This document shows positions 12,301 through 22,540 of a stretch of 64,000 bases of DNA, one piece after another. The translations under genes were made by a program, and so were the position numbers. Every line of letters begins with the position of its first letter. Within the stretch, counting starts at the first letter, position 1. Source of the stretch: Parus major (Eukaryota; Chordata; Aves; Passeriformes; Paridae); NCBI RefSeq assembly GCF_001522545.3, contig NC_031772.1, positions 854,865 through 918,864 on the forward strand. Reading direction: 5' to 3'. The notes beneath the pieces were generated by a model that was given only the letters and a program-made list of their open reading frames with translations, did no database searches and was not told the origin of the DNA.

Positions 12301-15300
12301 TCTAACTTTATCAGAACCAGGTAAGCATTTTCTGTCTCAGCACAGATTCTCATCCTTTCTCAGAAGGATCAATATCTTTAACCATCCAATGATTATGGGC
12401 AGAAACAAACACAATAATAATAATACACCCAGAATATTTCCCCTGACCTACCCACATGGCATGGGGTGCTTGGGAAAGGCTTTGTCTGTCAGCTCCTACC
12501 TTCCCCTGCACCCATAAACCTGACTTTCCTACAGCTGCAGGCCCTGCTGTAAATCCAAGCTCTGATTCCCCCCTGTGAGCTGTGTTCAGACCAGGTTCCT
12601 GCTGATGCTGTGTAGCACATGGATGTGTGTGCCAGATCATTTAAAACACATCCATACACTTCTAAAATAAATTGTTCCACCCATGCCCACATCCAAATGC
12701 TTCTAAAGCCTGTTTAAAGAACCTAAAACTTTCAGCCACCAACAATTAGGTAAAATAAACTACAAACCAGTGTCAAGAATGAACATGTATGAAGCAAAGT
12801 TTTCCACCCATCAAAAGCATAGAACAAAACACATTTGAACCACTGCAAGAGAGTATAAAACCCAGCAAATGGATCAAACAAGCAAATGAATACACAAACA
12901 GCTCATTTGCACAGTGAAATTAATTACAGGGCCATAAAGTAAAGTACTGCCTAGAGAGGAAGCAGGAGCATCAGTGCTCCTGGTTCCCAGTGGCTGCTGA
13001 AGGAGATACATAAAGCCATGGTGACTCAGTGCAATTAACACTAAAGAGGACTTACTGCTATTTTTTGGAGAGTTGTTTTGACAGATGTCCATGTGTCCAG
13101 TCTTCTATCCAGGATTAGGATAAATTTAGTGTCAGACTCGTGCTGACTGCAAGATAAGAAAATACCAATAACCAGATAATGTTCCAAGAAAAGTGACTCT
13201 GTTCCCAAAAAACCCCAAATCCAAGAACTCAGAATGCAAACCCCATTTTAGTATTTCCACAGTTCCTGAAATTCCCTTTGAAAAACATTTCCTGAACATG
13301 CCAACTCTTTGCAGTGGTGCTCAGCAATAGGACAAGGGGCAACAGGCACAAACTGAAACACAGGGAATTCCATCTGAATCTGAGGAAAAACGTCTTTCAC
13401 CTGAGGGTGGCAGCGCCCTGGAACAGGCTGTGAAGAGAGATTGTGAAATCTCCTTCTCTGGGTATTTCAAAAACCCACCTGGGGCTGTTAACACCTCCAG
13501 ATGTTCCAGCACAGCTCGCTCCAGGTGAGGCTGCTGTGGCTGGGGGGTTGGACAGGAGATCTTTAGGATCCCTTCTGACCCAGGCCATCCTCTGATCTCC
13601 ACAGCTCCCTTCCAAGCCAACCTTTCTGTGATTCCCTGGCTGTGGAGCCCAGGGTTGAGCATCACCTGGGCACTGTGTGAGGTGGGGACTGCAGGCTGCT
13701 GGAGCCCAGATTGCTCCTGAGCCCCGAGCTGCTCTCGAGCAGGAGCCTGCAGGGGCTGGAGGAGATGTCACTGATTGTGTCCCTGGCCAGCAGCCGCCCC
13801 CCTGAGCCCCCCTGGTCCCCCCAGGGCTGAGCCCAGCGCAGGGGTGGCAGCAGGCAGTGCCAGCCTGGCCCAGGACAGCTCTGCTGCTCCAGCAGGCTGT
13901 GGTGGCTGTCCCAGCCCGTCCTGCTGGGGACACAGCCACTGCTCCGAGGCGTTTTCCAGCACACACCGCCTGCCTCGGCAAGCACGGCCTCCTGACATCC
14001 CTTTGAACACCCAAATCCTCGGAGCTCCTTTGAAATGCCTGGTCTGACTGCACACTGCAGTAGGGAATGATGTGTAATTGAAATATTGCTCCCCAGATGA
14101 GCTGGGGCAGCACACACAGCAGGCAGCAGGGTTACAAACTGCACTGCAGCCTGCACAGCGCTGCTCACTCCAGAGGGCTCACAGCACACCTGGCTGCNNN
14201 NNNNNNNNNNNNNNNNNNNNNNNNNNNNNNNNNNNNNNNNNNNNNNNNNNNNNNNNNNNNNNNNNNNNNNNNNNNNNNNNNNNNNNNNNNNNNNNNNNNN
14301 NNNNNNNNNNNNNNNNNNNNNNNNNNNNNNNNNNNNNNNNNNNNNNNNNNNNNNNNNNNNNNNNNNNNNNNNNNNNNNNNNNNNNNNNNNNNNNNNNNNN
14401 NNNNNNNNNNNNNNNNNNNNNNNNNNNNNNNNNNNNNNNNNNNNNNNNNNNNNNNNNNNNNNNNNNNNNNNNNNNNNNNNNNNNNNNNNNNNNNNNNNNN
14501 NNNNNNNNNNNNNNNNNNNNNNNNNNNNNNNNNNNNNNNNNNNNNNNNNNNNNNNNNNNNNNNNNNNNNNNNNNNNNNNNNNNNNNNNNNNNNNNNNNNN
14601 NNNNNNNNNNNNNNNNNNNNNNNNNNNNNNNNNNNNNNNNNNNNNNNNNNNNNNNNNNNNNNNNNNNNNNNNNNNNNNNNNNNNNNNNNNNNNNNNNNNN
14701 NNNNNNNNNNNNNNNNNNNNNNNNNNNNNNNNNNNNNNNNNNNNNNNNNNNNNNNNNNNNNNNNNNNNNNNNNNNNNNNNNNNNNNNNNNNNNNNNNNNN
14801 NNNNNNNNNNNNNNNNNNNNNNNNNNNNNNNNNNNNNNNNNNNNNNNNNNNNNNNNNNNNNNNNNNNNNNNNNNNNNNNNNNNNNNNNNNNNNCGTGTCC
14901 CACACGTGTCCGGACACCCCAGTGCTGGGCTCCCAGGCCTGGTGCTGGCTCCCAGAGGGGTCAGGTGTCTGCTGTGGGCACACCCTGTGCAAGCAGGCTC
15001 CTGCCAGCATCACCTGCACTACCTGCTGTGCCTGGGAGCAAACACGTGCTGGGTTAGCCAGCAGTGTCACACACTGCCTGGCACCTCCACTACACAAAAG
15101 AGAAAAACACACTTGAAGCCGGTGCAGCCTTCATTCAGTGCACATCTTGCTGCTGGGTCTGTGGCAGCCACAACTGGGACAAATATATTTAAGAGGAATT
15201 AACAGTTGTGCTCGCAGGGATAAAAAATAAAATTCCCTTGGATCCATGAGAAGAACTGACTGAAGATATGCAGAGGCACCCAAGTCCCAAACTACCCTGT

Positions 15301-18300
15301 GACAGATCTTATGGATCTGTAGTGTCACACCCAAAGTGCAAAGGTTTCATTTGAATTTGTTCAGTGCCTTTGAAGCGTAGAAAAAAAGAGCAGAGAAAAT
15401 TAATATCAAATTTTACATATTGGTCATACACAGAACTTGTACATGTAATGAAGCCTGAAGTTGTGAGCGTGGTGAGCTCAGCCAAAACCTTTGATTGCTT
15501 AGAATAGTTTAGGCAAGGTGAGATAATTCTGCAGGTTTCTGTTCACCCCCACCAGGAGCTAAGTGACCCAGGTGGGTGGGAGCCAAAGGATCCTTTGGTT
15601 TGAGGCAAAAATAAAACCCTTTGGTTTTCCAGCACACTCTAAAATTTCAAAGCTATGTCTCTGAGCTATAAGAAACAATTCCCAAACTCCCCATGGTGTT
15701 TGCCAAGAGTCTGCAATTGGAAAACATAAATTGTGTGTACACAGAACTGCTGTAATCATAACAGAACCTGAAGGGAACCCTCAGAACCCAAGGAATTGAG
15801 AGAAGTAGTGCAGTGCCAGTTAAGGAAAGCTGAAGTCAGGCAGGACAAGGTTATGCTCAGAGAGCAGGCTCTGAGCATGCTAATTTGTTTTTATCAGTTC
15901 CCTTACAGAAACAAAGAGGAAAGTTCCCATCAGTCTGACAGCCTTGACACCTGCTGTGGGAAATTTGTCATTTATTCTGGGGCCAGTGGAGAAAGTCTGT
16001 GACTATTTGCAAGCCAGGCCTTGCAGGTTTATCAGATTTCCAGGCTGTGATGTACCTCTTAAACTGACAATAAAAATAAATCAATGCTCTCTACCAAGGC
16101 TCTGAGCACTGCTTGTCTGCATCCAGCAGCAGAACGATGGAGACAGATAACCAGGGAAGGATTACTTCTCTCTGAGTGTCTCTTGTTGCTTTTTTCCCCT
16201 CATCCTTAACTTTGCGTGTGTTGCAGGATGCACCAGACTAAAAATAAAGACCTGGGGTGTTTTGCAGGAGGTGAAATTGGACCCTGGAGTCTGCAGTTGT
16301 GAGGTTTAGGACAGGACTGAGAGACTCCCTGCCGCTGCTGGGATCAGAGCACGCTGTCACAACCTGCCCAATATTGGAATTCAGAGGTATTTTTAGCCAC
16401 CAGCACCCTCCACTGTGCCACCACTCTGTGTTAGCAGCCACAGCTCCAAACCACTCTGCACCTCACCTCCCAGCCCAAATGAAACAGGCAAAGCTTGGCT
16501 AAATACCAAAGGGCTGGAGAGTCAAAGAACAGAACAGGATCTCTCAGGGAAGGGACCCACAGTGATAACCTGTCCAAATTTCTGACCATTTCAGGCTGAC
16601 CAAAAGTGAGAGGATGCTGTTGAGGGCATTGTCCACATGCCCCCTAAACACTGGCAGCTTGGGGAATCAATGACATCTCTAGGGAAACTGTTCCAGTGTT
16701 TGACACCCCTCAGCAAATAAACCCTTCCTAATGTCTGTCCTAAACCTGCCTGGCTTAGGCCATGCTGAACCACACATCCCATCCCTGGATCCCAAGGAGA
16801 AGAGCTCAGCACCTTCCTCTGCACATGCCATCCTCAGGGGCTGCAGGGATCCCCCCTCAGCCTCCTCCTCTCCACACCAGCCCAGCCCAGAGGCCTCAGC
16901 TGCTCCTCACAGCACATTCCTTCAAGCCCTTGCTCCCTCTGGACACATTCAAGGGCCCTCACATCCTTTCTAAATGTAGTACCCAGAACTGCACACAGCA
17001 CTGAAGGTAACACCACACCAGTGCTGCACACTGAGGGATGCTTTTGGTTTTCAAATCTTACTTTAATAGTAATTAAGACAGTTTTTGGTAATAACAATAT
17101 TACAGATATCATAACTGACTTCAATTGATTTTTATTTTTTTTCTTTAAGCTTCTACTGGAATTCTGGCTAAATTTGGAAGAGATAAATTCTTTCAGGCTA
17201 GAGAAAAGATTTGTATTTGCTGTAAAGACCAAACCATCACAGCCCTCAGTCCAAGCCTGGATAAAGTGCTGCTTTATCACTCACTTTCTGCAGATACCAG
17301 GATCTGTCACACTTCCCTGTGCCTCAAGCACTGCAGGTGCTGCTCAGCACAGCCAGCCTGGAGGCAGCCAGGGCAGCATTTTCAGCTGGATGTGCATGGA
17401 ATAGAAAGTGGGCACCTACTTATTTTCCCTTACAGCTCATCCACACAAGCACTTTCTGCAGCTGCCCCTGCCTGCAGCACAGACCCCAGGAATATTAAAA
17501 ATGAACTTGCCTACAGGACTCACCTTCCTCCTGGCTCTGCTCTTAATGCCCTCGCCTTGAGCAATCAAATAATCTCCTTTATCTAGCAATTATTTCCAGG
17601 GGAAATATGCCTCATGAAATTCAGCTCTCCAAAAAGAACAAACCTGACAGCCATGGGGTGTTCTCAGGCTGGCACAGGTGGGACACAATGCACAGGAAAG
17701 GCACAGGGTGTGTGGTTTCCATCTGCCCCTGCACATCCACAGGGAAGGACCTAACCCTGATATCTGAGGAAATAAAATCCCTCTGGCAGGTAAATATTTA
17801 CCTCTTTTAGGGACTTTCTGTGCCAAAGCCTGAGCTCTGACCCCACGATGTGATGCTGCTGAGGGATGTGTACACATCAGAGCTGACAGCCTGCCCCCTC
17901 CCCTGGGTGATGCTTTGCCTGCTCACCTGAGCCTTTCAGCTCCAAAGGCTTAGGGAGAACACGCTTTTAAGGTGATCAGACTTTGGGGCAGGCTGTTATG
18001 GTGGCAGGAGAAGCAGAGCAGGATGATTAAAGTGGTTTTACTAAAAACATGCCAAACGTGTTTGAATCACCAGCAAGCTCACAGCTCTCATTAGTTTCTT
18101 GATTGAGTTTGACCTATTACAGGGACAGCAAGACTGCTCATCATGCTAATGCCAGGGTGTTTACAGTCAGATGGAGTAAGAAGCCTTGGAGAAAGCAGAC
18201 AGAGCTGGCAAGTGCAGATGCACAGAGCAGGGCTGCCTGCACAGGAGGAAGGACAAACCCCTCTGGCCAACACTTGGCAGGGTCCTGTTCCTGCTGGGCC

Positions 18301-20338
18301 AGGAGCCCTTGAAACCTCAGAGTCCATCAGCACAGAGGAGCCAGAGGCTCACTGTGTTTTTTGAACAGAGGTGCCTAAACACTCCACACTTCTCCCAAAG
18401 CAGCTGCTACAGGAAAGCTCCCACCCAGCCACGTCAGCCTGCTCTCCCTGCAGGAAGAAATTTGCCAGAACAGGCATTATTCAAGAAAATGAAGCAGTCC
18501 AGGTAACTGAGTCACCAGGCTCAGCAGCAAGAAATAGGAGGGTCATTAATCTAAGTATACAGCCCCGTGTGAGGCACAGGCAGGCTGTCAGCAGCTCAGC
18601 CCTGACACACAGGCAGGCAATGCGAGCTGCTGCTCTCTGCTGAGCCATCACCTGTCACGGGCACCCCAAACGCTTTGTTCCTGTAATTAGTCTCTTCCTC
18701 GGGTTTCATTTCTCTTTTTCCACAGTAATGACTCTCTATTTGTACGTGTCAAAACATTATTTTGCAGTGGCATGGCATATTTAAGTGGTGACACATGCCA
18801 AAGCTTGAGGACAGCTTGTTGTTAATTAGAAACTTAATCAACGAAATGTGTGACACATTCCAGCTGACAGGTCACAGGGATGATGTCCACTCCTTACTCT
18901 GCAGCTCCTGGCACATAAAATACCTCCCCTGGACCCTGGAGGGCTGGCACCCCTCTGTCGTGTCTGAGAGCTGAAGAAGCCCCTCACCCCCATGGGCTGC
19001 ACCCTGCAGACCCTGCAGGACCTCCCCTGTGCCCTGCAGACCCTGCAGGACCTCCCCNNNNNNNNNNNNNNNNNNNNNNNNNNNNNNNNNNNNNNNNNNN
19101 NNNNNNNNNNNNNNNNNNNNNNNNNNNNNNNNNNNNNNNNNNNNNNNNNNNNNNNNNNNNNNNNNNNNNNNNNNNNNNNNNNNNNNNNNNNNNNNNNNNN
19201 NNNNNNNNNNNNNNNNNNNNNNNNNNNNNNNNNNNNNNNNNNNNNNNNNNNNNNNNNNNNNNNNNNNNNNNNNNNNNNNNNNNNNNNNNNNNNNNNNNNN
19301 NNNNNNNNNNNNNNNNNNNNNNNNNNNNNNNNNNNNNNNNNNNNNNNNNNNNNNNNNNNNNNNNNNNNNNNNNNNNNNNNNNNNNNNNNNNNNNNNNNNN
19401 NNNNNNNNNNNNNNNNNNNNNNNNNNNNNNNNNNNNNNNNNNNNNNNNNNNNNNNNNNNNNNNNNNNNNNNNNNNNNNNNNNNNNNNNNNNNNNNNNCCC
19501 TGCAGACCCTGCAGACCCTGCAGGACCTGCCCTCTGCCCAGCACAGGGGCCAGCAGGGAGCTCACACCTGGGCACTGAGGTCAGGTAGGTCAAGACTCTG
19601 GCCACGTTCTCCTCGGGCACCTCGTTGAAGCGAGCGTTGTCGGGGAGGGTGATGATCCAAGCCTTGTCCTTCCCTCTTCCACCTGCAGGAAAGACAAGGA
19701 TGCTCCCCTGGCCACGCTGCCAAGGAGGGCCAGCAGCAGAGCCCAGGGCACAGCCAGCTCACAGCAAGAACTGGAGCTTCTCACATCACTCATCACACAT
19801 CATTCTTCATCACCACAACAGCAAAACCCAGCCGAGGCTGCCCCAGAGTCCAAGCACAACACACGAGTGCCAGAAACAAATGCATCAAGCAGGTATTTCC
19901 CTCATTTACTGCATGTCCTTTACACAGGACAGCAAAAGAAATCAGAAGAGAAAGGGGAAATAAAGAGAAGAGAAAGGGGAAATAAACACACTGGGCTGGA
20001 AGCTACAGAAACACCTTGCACAGCAAAGCACCTGTGAATGCACTGAGTGCTGGGGGTGAGAACATTGCACAGCGTGGCACGAGACAGAAACCCAATCTGC
20101 TCTTTCAAACTGCCTCCATCTTTTATTAACAACATTTCAGGTGGCACTGGACACCACCTGATGGGCAATAGCCCGTGTGGAGTGTCACTCTGACAAACAG
20201 CAATGTTTGTCTGGAGTATTTCATTACCACAGGGAGAGACAGAGACCCTGAGGATGTTCTTGTACTCACCAGACAGAAAAGCAAACTCTTTCATCAGATC
20301 ATCACTGATGTCCTTTGCACAGATGGGTATTGCTGTTT
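233..20338 (-). CDS. MCF2: MCF2 (DBL) Rho guanine nucleotide exchange factor, 5' portion
   Basis: Multi-exon gene read right to left. MCF2/DBL activates Rho-family GTPases through a DH-PH module; those exons lie beyond the left edge. Seen here are nine exons of a long form (20270-20338, 19568-19682, 13056-13146, 7175-7294, 5340-5456, 4539-4688, 1290-1414, 713-827, 233-352; 340 complete codons). A short-isoform first exon at 10796-10843 splices in phase to 7175-7294. The first five to six exons encode the Sec14/CRAL-TRIO-like lipid-binding domain, the rest the spectrin-like region. VVMLSSVSDLLTYID and GTLEYCHSEW fit MCF2 rather than its paralogue MCF2L (IIMLSS or VIMLSS with LHGYID). All introns are GT-AG and all junctions are in phase. 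The first exon of the long form was not found. Confidence 0.95.
713..827 (-). CDS. MCF2: MCF2 exon M8: spectrin-like repeat
   Basis: 115 nt. LLGQLREMETAFDGFWEKHQ then LKMEQYLQLWKFEQSFQE. METAFDGFWEKHQLKMEQYLQ is essentially identical to human MCF2. Acceptor TGCCCAAG, donor GTAGGA. Confidence 0.97.
1290..1414 (-). CDS. MCF2: MCF2 exon M7: spectrin-like region linker
   Basis: 125 nt. EDITAVTKEGNLLLSSFEEP, DSGECSQDQQQERPGDWETV, N plus a split Arg codon. DITAVTKEG and GDWxT(V/I)N match human MCF2; the middle is poorly conserved. Acceptor TTACACAG, donor GTGAGTG. Confidence 0.9.
1415..4538 (-). other. MCF2 intron M6-M7
   Basis: 3.1 kb. Besides the minisatellite at 3122-4500, 1415-3100 shows no exon, repeat family or CpG block that I recognise. 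Confidence 0.8.
3122..4500. repeat. Composite minisatellite with two assembly gaps (MCF2 intron)
   Basis: 3122-3468 repeats GCCTGTACCATCATCAGT (18 bp, with 15- and 12-bp variants). 4009-4500 repeats GGAGCAGACACCGAGCAGACC-type units (about 20 bp) and GAGTGGACACT. Runs of N at 3469-4008 and 4412-4459 lie inside. The long open frames across it are artefacts of repeat length. Confidence 0.95.
4539..4688 (-). CDS. MCF2: MCF2 exon M6: start of spectrin-like region
   Basis: 50 codons, phase 0 to 0. AIESFALTVKEIAQMLQCFG, TELAETELPEDMYSIERMLA, LRTERYCQLK. AETELP is a DBL-family marker. Acceptor CCCCGCAG, donor GTACGG. A long minisatellite begins about 40 bp into the next intron. Confidence 0.95.
5340..5456 (-). 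CDS. MCF2: MCF2 exon M5: end of Sec14 domain
   Basis: 39 codons. VVMLSSVSDLLTYIDEQQLT then PELGGTLEYCHSEWVIFRT. LGG.L.Y.H..W is the signature close of the Sec14 domain. Acceptor GTGTGCAG, donor GTGAGTG. A tandem array with a gap starts about 30 bp upstream on the transcribed strand. Confidence 0.96.
5480..5955. repeat. Minisatellite with gap, CCCAGCATCACCCCTG unit
   Basis: 16-bp unit with an occasional ACACAGGGCACTGCTGG insertion. Interrupted by N at 5587-5922. Lies next to MCF2 exon M5. Confidence 0.95.
6661..7120 (-). mobile_element. CR1 LINE fragment
   Basis: Starts AGAATGGTTTGGGTTGGAAG followed by GGACCTTAAAGATCAT, the reverse complement of the conserved CR1 3' end, and runs into CR1 body sequence (CCCAGGTGCTCCAGCCCC, TCTCTCCTCTCCAGGCTGAG). 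5'-truncated as usual. Inserted in the intron after MCF2 exon M4. Confidence 0.9.
7175..7294 (-). CDS. MCF2: MCF2 exon M4: Sec14 domain
   Basis: 40 codons, phase 0 to 0. ASFPGNLHLVMVLRPTGFFQ then RTFTDIGFRFSQEDFLLKLP. Shared by the long and short isoforms. Acceptor TCCTTGCAG, donor GTACAG. A CR1 relic ends about 50 bp into the downstream intron. Confidence 0.96.
7295..10089 (-). other. MCF2 intron upstream of exon M4
   Basis: AT-rich unique-looking intron sequence. No exon, CR1 or regulatory element recognised. Confidence 0.75.
10090..10380. repeat. GGGACACC minisatellite
   Basis: Units of 8-11 bp (GGGACACCGG, GGGACACCCA). Lies in the first intron of the short MCF2 isoform. Confidence 0.95.
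10384..10625. repeat. GTGATACCCAGCGGT minisatellite
   Basis: About 15-bp units (AGTGATACCCAGCGGTACC with variants AGCAGTACC), with a higher-order repeat of roughly 70-75 bp. Directly follows the previous array and ends ~170 bp from the first-exon donor. Confidence 0.95.
10796..10843 (-). CDS. MCF2: MCF2 short-isoform first exon
   Basis: 16 codons from ATG at 10841-10843: MAEAGPRRGGRPARDA, then donor GCG/GTAAGG. It joins 7175-7294 (ASFPGNLH) in phase 0. The classical human DBL protein begins MAEANPRRGK and also runs directly into ASFPGNLH, so this start is conserved. The exon lies in a CpG-dense block with a GGGATGC minisatellite about 20 bp upstream of the ATG. Confidence 0.88.
10864..11075. 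repeat. GGGATGC minisatellite at the MCF2 short promoter
   Basis: 7-bp unit GGGATGC/GGGATGT with a higher-order block containing GCCGTGGATCGGGATG, present three times. Begins ~20 bp upstream of the short-isoform ATG on the transcribed strand. Confidence 0.95.
11181..13055 (-). other. MCF2 intron (long form) upstream of the short promoter
   Basis: AT-rich after the CpG block. No coding exon recognised. Part could be 5' flank of the short isoform. Confidence 0.7.
13056..13146 (-). CDS. MCF2: MCF2 exon M3: Sec14 domain
   Basis: 91 nt. QHESDTKFILILDRRLDTWT then SVKTTLQKIA. ILDRR.D.W.S.K..L.KI is the core Sec14 strand and helix of DBL-family proteins. Acceptor TCTTGCAG, donor GTAAGTCC; it joins M4 in phase 0. 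Confidence 0.95.
13310..13636 (+). mobile_element. CR1 LINE fragment
   Basis: Forward-oriented CR1: GGACAAGGGGCAACAGGCAC through TCACCTGAGGGTGGCAGCGC to the 3' end TCTGTGATTCC. Diverged copy in the MCF2 intron next to exon M3. Confidence 0.85.
14198..14893. other. Assembly gap (N run)
   Basis: 696 N in the intron between MCF2 exons M2 and M3. The right flank (CGTGTCCCACACGTGTCC) looks like the edge of a short tandem repeat; the left flank does not. Confidence 0.95.
16560..16990 (-). mobile_element. Old CR1-like LINE fragment
   Basis: Reverse-oriented, diverged CR1 body: TTCCAGTGTTTGACACCCCT, CCTTCCTAATGTCTGTCCTA, GACACATTCAAGGGCC. Subfamily not determined. Confidence 0.75.
18990..19530. repeat. 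CCCTGCAGACCCTGCAGGACCT minisatellite with gap
   Basis: Flanks of the N run at 19058-19497 repeat CCCTGCAGACCCTGCAGGAC. Lies just left of MCF2 exon M2. Confidence 0.9.
19568..19682 (-). CDS. MCF2: MCF2 exon M2: Sec14 domain
   Basis: 115 nt. GRGKDKAWIITLPDNARFNE then VPEENVARVLTYLTSVP. The GGRG..AWIITFP and V.TYLTS pattern is typical of MCF2/MCF2L. Acceptor TCCTGCAG, donor AG/GTGTGAG. It lies just right of an unresolved minisatellite. Confidence 0.93.
20270..20338 (-). CDS. MCF2: MCF2 exon M1 (long form): Sec14 domain start
   Basis: 69 nt. TAIPICAKDISDDLMKEFAF then LS and a split Gly codon, equivalent to the ADIQ..L.K.FA.LSGGRG start of DBL-family Sec14 domains. Acceptor TTCTCCAG, donor GTGAGT. 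The exon before it (supplying the first codon base) is not identified. Confidence 0.88.
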
Positions 20339-22260
20339 CTGGAGAAAGGGAAAAGCAGCAATCAAAATAAAGCACAAAGGCAAAGCAAACACATTTATCA
20401 ATGTGTTAATCCAAAGGTGGGGCTTGAACCAAATGCAGCTTCCCTAAACGACATGAAATTATGAATAATGAAATTATGAATAATGAAATTATGTAATAAA
20501 GGATATCTGGGTCTCAGGGATGTTAATGCTAATGTTTCTAATGACTCTAACAGGGTGAAAGCCACAAGTCAGCAACAAATGTATTCCACTCAATGTCCCA
20601 AGGGAGCACTGGCCCTTAGCTTGAGTGCCCTCCCCCCAATGGGCCACATCCAATGTAAATTTTTATATTTTGGAGTTGGTAATTCTACTGCTTGTTTCAC
20701 AAAGTCTCCCAGTGCTTCCCAGCCTTGGCAGCACAATGGGCTGAGGTTTCTGCTGGGAGCTGCAGCGTCCAAGGCTGCTGCACTGGGAACAAGGCTGGGC
20801 TTTCACACTGTTACAGTCTTTAATTTTGAACAAATAAGCTTCTGAAATCGTGTTTTCACCTGGCATGGGGCCACAGACATTGGAGAGGCTGTTGTTCTTA
20901 TGTCAGTTATTAGACTTCTTGCTAATTAAATAATGGGAGAGGCTGTTTCAATACCATATTTAGCACCACCATCATTTCAGTGGCAATGAAGCGCATCAGA
21001 ACAACACACACAACTTCACCTTTCCCCAGGAGAAGGAAACAAAGACCAGACTGACTAAACACAAGAGCAGCTTAAAGCTGATAGACATTTTTCTGGATTA
21101 TCTATAAATGGAATGACAGCTAAAAATTAAACATCCTTGTTCCTGCAAATAAATGTTTTGAAGCACATCTATACAGATTAAAGCCCTTGGGCTTTCTGAT
21201 AATCAATTTTTAAACACTGATTATCTCACAGAGTTGGTCCTAGGGAATAATCTTCTGGCTGTTTTAAATCAGACAGGCTGCATACTTCAGCACACTCCAG
21301 CACAATCAATATTTATTCTATTTCCCTTTTTTCTGGTCACTTCCACTTTATCCAAAGGTTTTTCAGGCCTGTAAAGGCTGCAGGGTGCTGCAGCCCAGAT
21401 GTGGGGCTGCTCTCTGCCCTTCTCTGCACACACTGCTCATTTCCCTCTCCTAGACAGAAATGGCATTTTTGTTTGTTGATGATTGAGCCTCAGTCCCATT
21501 TATCTACAGAAACATTCTTGACTTTAACAGGCCCTAGAATTGGTCTTGGTGAGAAAGAAGTTTGTGTTGCAAGGATATTTCAAATATTTGCCTCTCATTC
21601 AGCTCCTTCCCCCAACTCGAGGACAAGCAGCAGCAAAAGATTTCTTCTTTACTTGTTGATGTTTTTTTTACCAGGTCAACTGATAAAACTCACATTTAAC
21701 AACGTAATGAGCTCCAACACATGAACCAGATGATACCAAACGTATGCCATTGAAAATGTGAGACAGAAGCCCAAGACAAACCAGTGTGGGGACCTGTGTG
21801 CCCAGGAGGGTGAAGGCTCCCAGCCCACCCTGCCCAGCCCTGGTGCTCCCCAAAATGCAGCAGCAGCCAAGGCAGGCACGGTCCCAGCTCGTGCTGTGTC
21901 CCCTGTGACCCCAGTGCTCAACAGCAACAGCAAACCCAGCTCCAGGCTGACAGAAAATGAGGTTTTTGGTTGGGTTCTGCACTGGTAGGAGAGGGATGTG
22001 CCTGTTAACTGAGGCTGATCAGGAAATGGGCTGAGAAAGGAGCTTAACCCTTCCATGCTCAAGGAAAATCTCTTCATTTAAAAGTTTCACGTGACATTTC
22101 TCACTGAGAACCACCTAAGCAGGGAGGTAGGGGGAGTTTGCACCCATCCTCTGGGGAGCAGGATAATCCAGCAGTGACACAGGAGCAGGATCTGCCCTTT
22201 GGCAAGGTCAGGGCACAACTGCAGCGTGTCTGTGGTGTGCTCAGAGCTGCTCTGGGCCAG

Positions 22261-22540
22261 CTCACCCTGACACCCACCCTGTGCTGGTCCTGAGCTCACC
22301 CTGACACCCACCCTGTGCTGGTCCTGAGCTCACCCTGACACCCACCCTGTGCTGGTCCTGAATTCACCCTGACACCCACCCTGTGCTGCCCCTGAACTCA
22401 CCCTGACACCCACCCTGTGCTGGCCCTGAGCTCACCCTGACACCCACCCTGTGCTGGCCCTGAGCTCACCCTGACACCCATCCTGTGCTGGTCCTGAATT
22501 CACCCTGACACCCATCCTGTGCTGGTCCTGAGCTCACCCT
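22261..22540. repeat. 34-bp tandem repeat, about 8 copies
   Basis: Unit begins CTCACCCTGACACCCACCCT and ends GTGCTGGTCCTGAG, with a few substitutions among copies. Between MCF2 exon M1 and the CpG block. Confidence 0.95.

Larger units (their letters stand above)
13147..19567 (-). other. MCF2 intron M2-M3
   Basis: 6.4 kb with two CR1 relics, a 696-bp gap and a minisatellite at the right end. No exon recognised between them. Confidence 0.75.

Noticed and set aside
14078..15202. Open frames of more than 300 codons bridging the 14.2-14.9 kb gap
   Set aside because: Mostly N; coding status cannot be judged, and the flanks show no family.
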